This document shows, piece by piece, positions 62,243-64,000 of a stretch of 64,000 nucleotides of DNA. Origin of the DNA: an uncultured Prevotellaceae bacterium. GTDB lineage: Bacteria > Bacteroidota > Bacteroidia > Bacteroidales > Bacteroidaceae. The first letter of the stretch is position 1. Every line of letters begins with the position of its first letter. Position numbers and translations under genes: made by a program. The DNA lies in the NCBI GenBank assembly GCA_900318815.1, contig ONMA01000005.1:1-64000 (forward strand). Direction: 5' to 3'. Below the pieces are notes generated by a model. The model worked only from the letters and a program-made list of their open reading frames with translations. It searched no databases and was not told the DNA's origin.

Positions 62243-63559
62243 ATGAAACCAACACCCATTAAGAAAGAGATTGTCGACGGGCTGATTGCCCAGATGGGCA
62301 TTCAGGACTTTGCCAAGGCAACAATCCGTGAAGTGAAACAGGTGGCCGCTATGGCCGAGAAGCAGAGTGGAGTGGAGTATATCAAGATGGAGATGGGCAT
62401 CCCCGGACTGCCTGCCGCACAGGTGGGCGTCGATGCACAGGTCAAGGCCCTGCAGGACGGCATCGCCCATTCCTATCCCGACATCCAGGGCTACCCCGAA
62501 CTGAAACGGCAGGCATCGCGCTTTGTCAAGGCCTTTATCAACGTGGACATCCAGCCCGAGGGCTGCGTGCCCGTCACAGGCTCCATGCAGGGCACCTTCG
62601 CTTCCTTCCTCACCTGTTCGCAGGCCGACCATCGCAAGGACACGGTACTTTTCATCGACCCGGGCTTCCCCGTGCAGAAGATGCAGCTGCAGGTGCAGGG
62701 CGTGAAGTACAAGACCTTCGACGTCTACGACTACCGTGGCGAGCGGCTCCGCGAGAAGTTGGAGAGCTACCTCCGCGAGGGCAACATCTGTGCCATCGTC
62801 TACTCCAACCCCAACAACCCGTCATGGATTTGCTTCAACGACGACGAGCTGCGCATCATCGGCTCCTTAGCCACCCAGTACGATGTCATCATCATGGAAG
62901 ATCTGGCCTACTTTGCCATGGACTTCCGCCAGGACCTCAGCGTGCCCTTCCAGCCGCCCTATCAGCCATCGGTGGCCCACTACACCGACAACTACATGCT
63001 GCTCATCTCTGGCTCCAAGGCGTTCAGCTATGCCGGTGAGCGCATCGGTGTGGTGTGCATCGGCGACAAGCTCTTCCATCGCCACTTTCCCGACCTAGCC
63101 AGTCGCTACGAGGGACTGCCCTTCGGCCTCGTGTTCTCTACCCGCATGCTCTACGCCCTCAGTAGTGGCACCAGCCATTCGGCCCAGTATGCATTAGCTG
63201 CGCTGTTCCGTGCGGCTTGCGACGGCGAATACCGTTTCCGCGACGACATCAAGGTCTACGGCGAGCGGGCCCACAAGCTGAAGGAAATCTTCCTGCGCCA
63301 TAACTTCTACGTGGTCTACGACAAAGACCTGGACAAGCCGATAGCCGACGGCTTCTATTTCACCATCGGCTATCCTGGCATGACCAGCGGCCAGCTGGCT
63401 CGCGAACTCATGTACTACGGTGTCTCAGCCATCTGCCTCATCACCACCGGCTCCCATCAGGAAGGTCTCCGCGTCTGCACCTCGTTCATCGAGGATCACC
63501 AGTACGAGCAGTTAGAGGAACGCATGGCCATCTTCGCAGACAACAATCCTGTTAAGTGA
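62243..63559 (+). CDS. PLP-dependent aminotransferase, class I/II
   Basis: A 438-residue fold-type I enzyme: Asn of SNPNNPSW near residue 195, Asp of IIMEDLAYFAM near 222, and the PLP-binding lysine in SGSKAFSYAGERIG near 258. The C-terminal Arg that binds the substrate carboxylate is probably in LRVCTSF near 412. The substrate cannot be read directly. Its place two genes after iorAB makes an aromatic aminotransferase plausible, linking amino acids to arylpyruvates. It has its own promoter and ends in a large inverted repeat. Confidence 0.85.
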   Translation: MKPTPIKKEIVDGLIAQMGIQDFAKATIREVKQVAAMAEKQSGVEYIKMEMGIPGLPAAQVGVDAQVKALQDGIAHSYPDIQGYPELKRQASRFVKAFINVDIQPEGCVPVTGSMQGTFASFLTCSQADHRKDTVLFIDPGFPVQKMQLQVQGVKYKTFDVYDYRGERLREKLESYLREGNICAIVYSNPNNPSWICFNDDELRIIGSLATQYDVIIMEDLAYFAMDFRQDLSVPFQPPYQPSVAHYTDNYMLLISGSKAFSYAGERIGVVCIGDKLFHRHFPDLASRYEGLPFGLVFSTRMLYALSSGTSHSAQYALAALFRAACDGEYRFRDDIKVYGERAHKLKEIFLRHNFYVVYDKDLDKPIADGFYFTIGYPGMTSGQLARELMYYGVSAICLITTGSHQEGLRVCTSFIEDHQYEQLEERMAIFADNNPVK

Positions 63560-63675
63560 GTGAAGAATGAAGAATGAAGAGTGAAGAGTGAAGAATTTGC
63601 TACCGCAGCAGGCAACGAATAATCTGGCGCGGTAGCAAATTCTTCACTCTTCATTCTTCACTCTTCACTCTTCTT
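63557..63675. terminator. Long inverted repeat between convergent genes
   Basis: 63583-63606 and 63629-63652 pair perfectly over 24 bp, and the flanking GTGAAGAG-type units extend the stem imperfectly to about 45 bp. It lies between convergent genes and should terminate both. Confidence 0.75.
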
Positions 63676-63704
63676 TCTTTGTCATAGCTGTGTCCTCCTT
63701 TACT

Positions 63705-64000
63705 TTACTTAATCACGACCTTTTTATCATTCACAATGTAGAGACCCTTAGTGGGCTGGCTGACGCGGCGGCCTTGAAGGTCGTACACCTCGCCGTTACC
63801 GCAGTTGCTTACGCTCACGTTGTCGATACCCGTTGCCTCGCCTGAGAGGAGGAACTCGCGGGTCTCAGTACCATTGTATACCAGGTAGGCTTTGTTGGCA
63901 CCGATAGTTCCTTCGGCTTTCAACTTGTAGAAGCCTATGCCAGCCGACTTCTTGTTCAGTACGTAGGCGTTGCCGGGGTTCGCGATGGCGGTCATCGTGC
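63705..64000 (-). CDS. C-terminus of a secreted protein with a sorting-like tail (runs off the right edge)
   Basis: The visible ~98 residues end in EVYDLQGRRVSQPTKGLYIV and a basic KKVVIK end. This 'YDLQGRRV..P.KGLYI' pattern is the common C-terminal domain of secreted Prevotella and Bacteroides proteins. Before it lies a beta-rich segment (GFYKLKAEGTIGANKAYLVY). The start and any catalytic domain lie beyond the window. Confidence 0.75.
   Translation of the reverse strand, partial: TMTAIANPGNAYVLNKKSAGIGFYKLKAEGTIGANKAYLVYNGTETREFLLSGEATGIDNVSVSNCGNGEVYDLQGRRVSQPTKGLYIVNDKKVVIK

Overview
The window looks like chromosomal DNA of a gut or rumen Bacteroidota of the Prevotella/Bacteroides type. 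The evidence is two SusC/SusD pairs with fasciclin lipoproteins, many secreted proteins with short C-terminal sorting-like tails, and repeated use of the Bacteroidota promoter (TTTG, 19-21 nt spacer, TAnnTTTG) without strong Shine-Dalgarno sites. No rRNA, tRNA or CRISPR array was seen.

Layout. (1) 1-5007: the start of a divergent secreted protein, then a two-gene operon of a secreted S9 (dipeptidyl-peptidase IV type) peptidase and a GH105-DUF4861 fusion. (2) 5069-26072: a surface glycan locus with a large secreted multidomain protein, three fasciclin lipoproteins and two SusC/SusD pairs, closed by a strong hairpin. (3) 26100-27040: a hairpin cluster and a small self-contained transcription unit of unknown function. 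(4) 27120-38182: an accessory island. It opens with a PLD-nuclease/SF2-helicase protein coupled to an Eco57I-class adenine methyltransferase, followed by small unknown genes, an intact toxin-antitoxin pair and three decayed genes. (5) 38347-45342: GH95, ClpC, and an operon of phenylacetate-CoA ligase plus a tandem ACT protein. (6) 45400-50810: a second accessory zone with a RelE-type toxin-antitoxin pair, an HNH nuclease remnant, a clostripain-M15 fusion lipoprotein, a lone polyvalent-type kinase, a candidate small RNA, an antitoxin remnant and three inverted-repeat elements. (7) 50845-64000: a second phenylacetate-CoA ligase, two secreted glycoside hydrolases, iorAB, a secreted YhcH-family protein, an aminotransferase and the C-terminus of a secreted protein.

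How the genes fit together. Regions 1, 2, 5 and 7 describe a secreted polysaccharide and peptide degrader. Two paaK genes, iorAB and a class I/II aminotransferase could together interconvert aromatic amino acids, arylpyruvates, arylacetyl-CoA and arylacetates. The direction cannot be read from sequence.

Most notable: an in-frame insertion of about 110 residues made of nested repeats inside iorA; a C11 peptidase fused to an M15 peptidase; the helicase-nuclease/methyltransferase pair with a visibly AT-richer specificity half; several non-coding inverted-repeat element families; and GTGAAGAGTGAAGA repeats that act between genes but also form the linker of the GH105-DUF4861 fusion.
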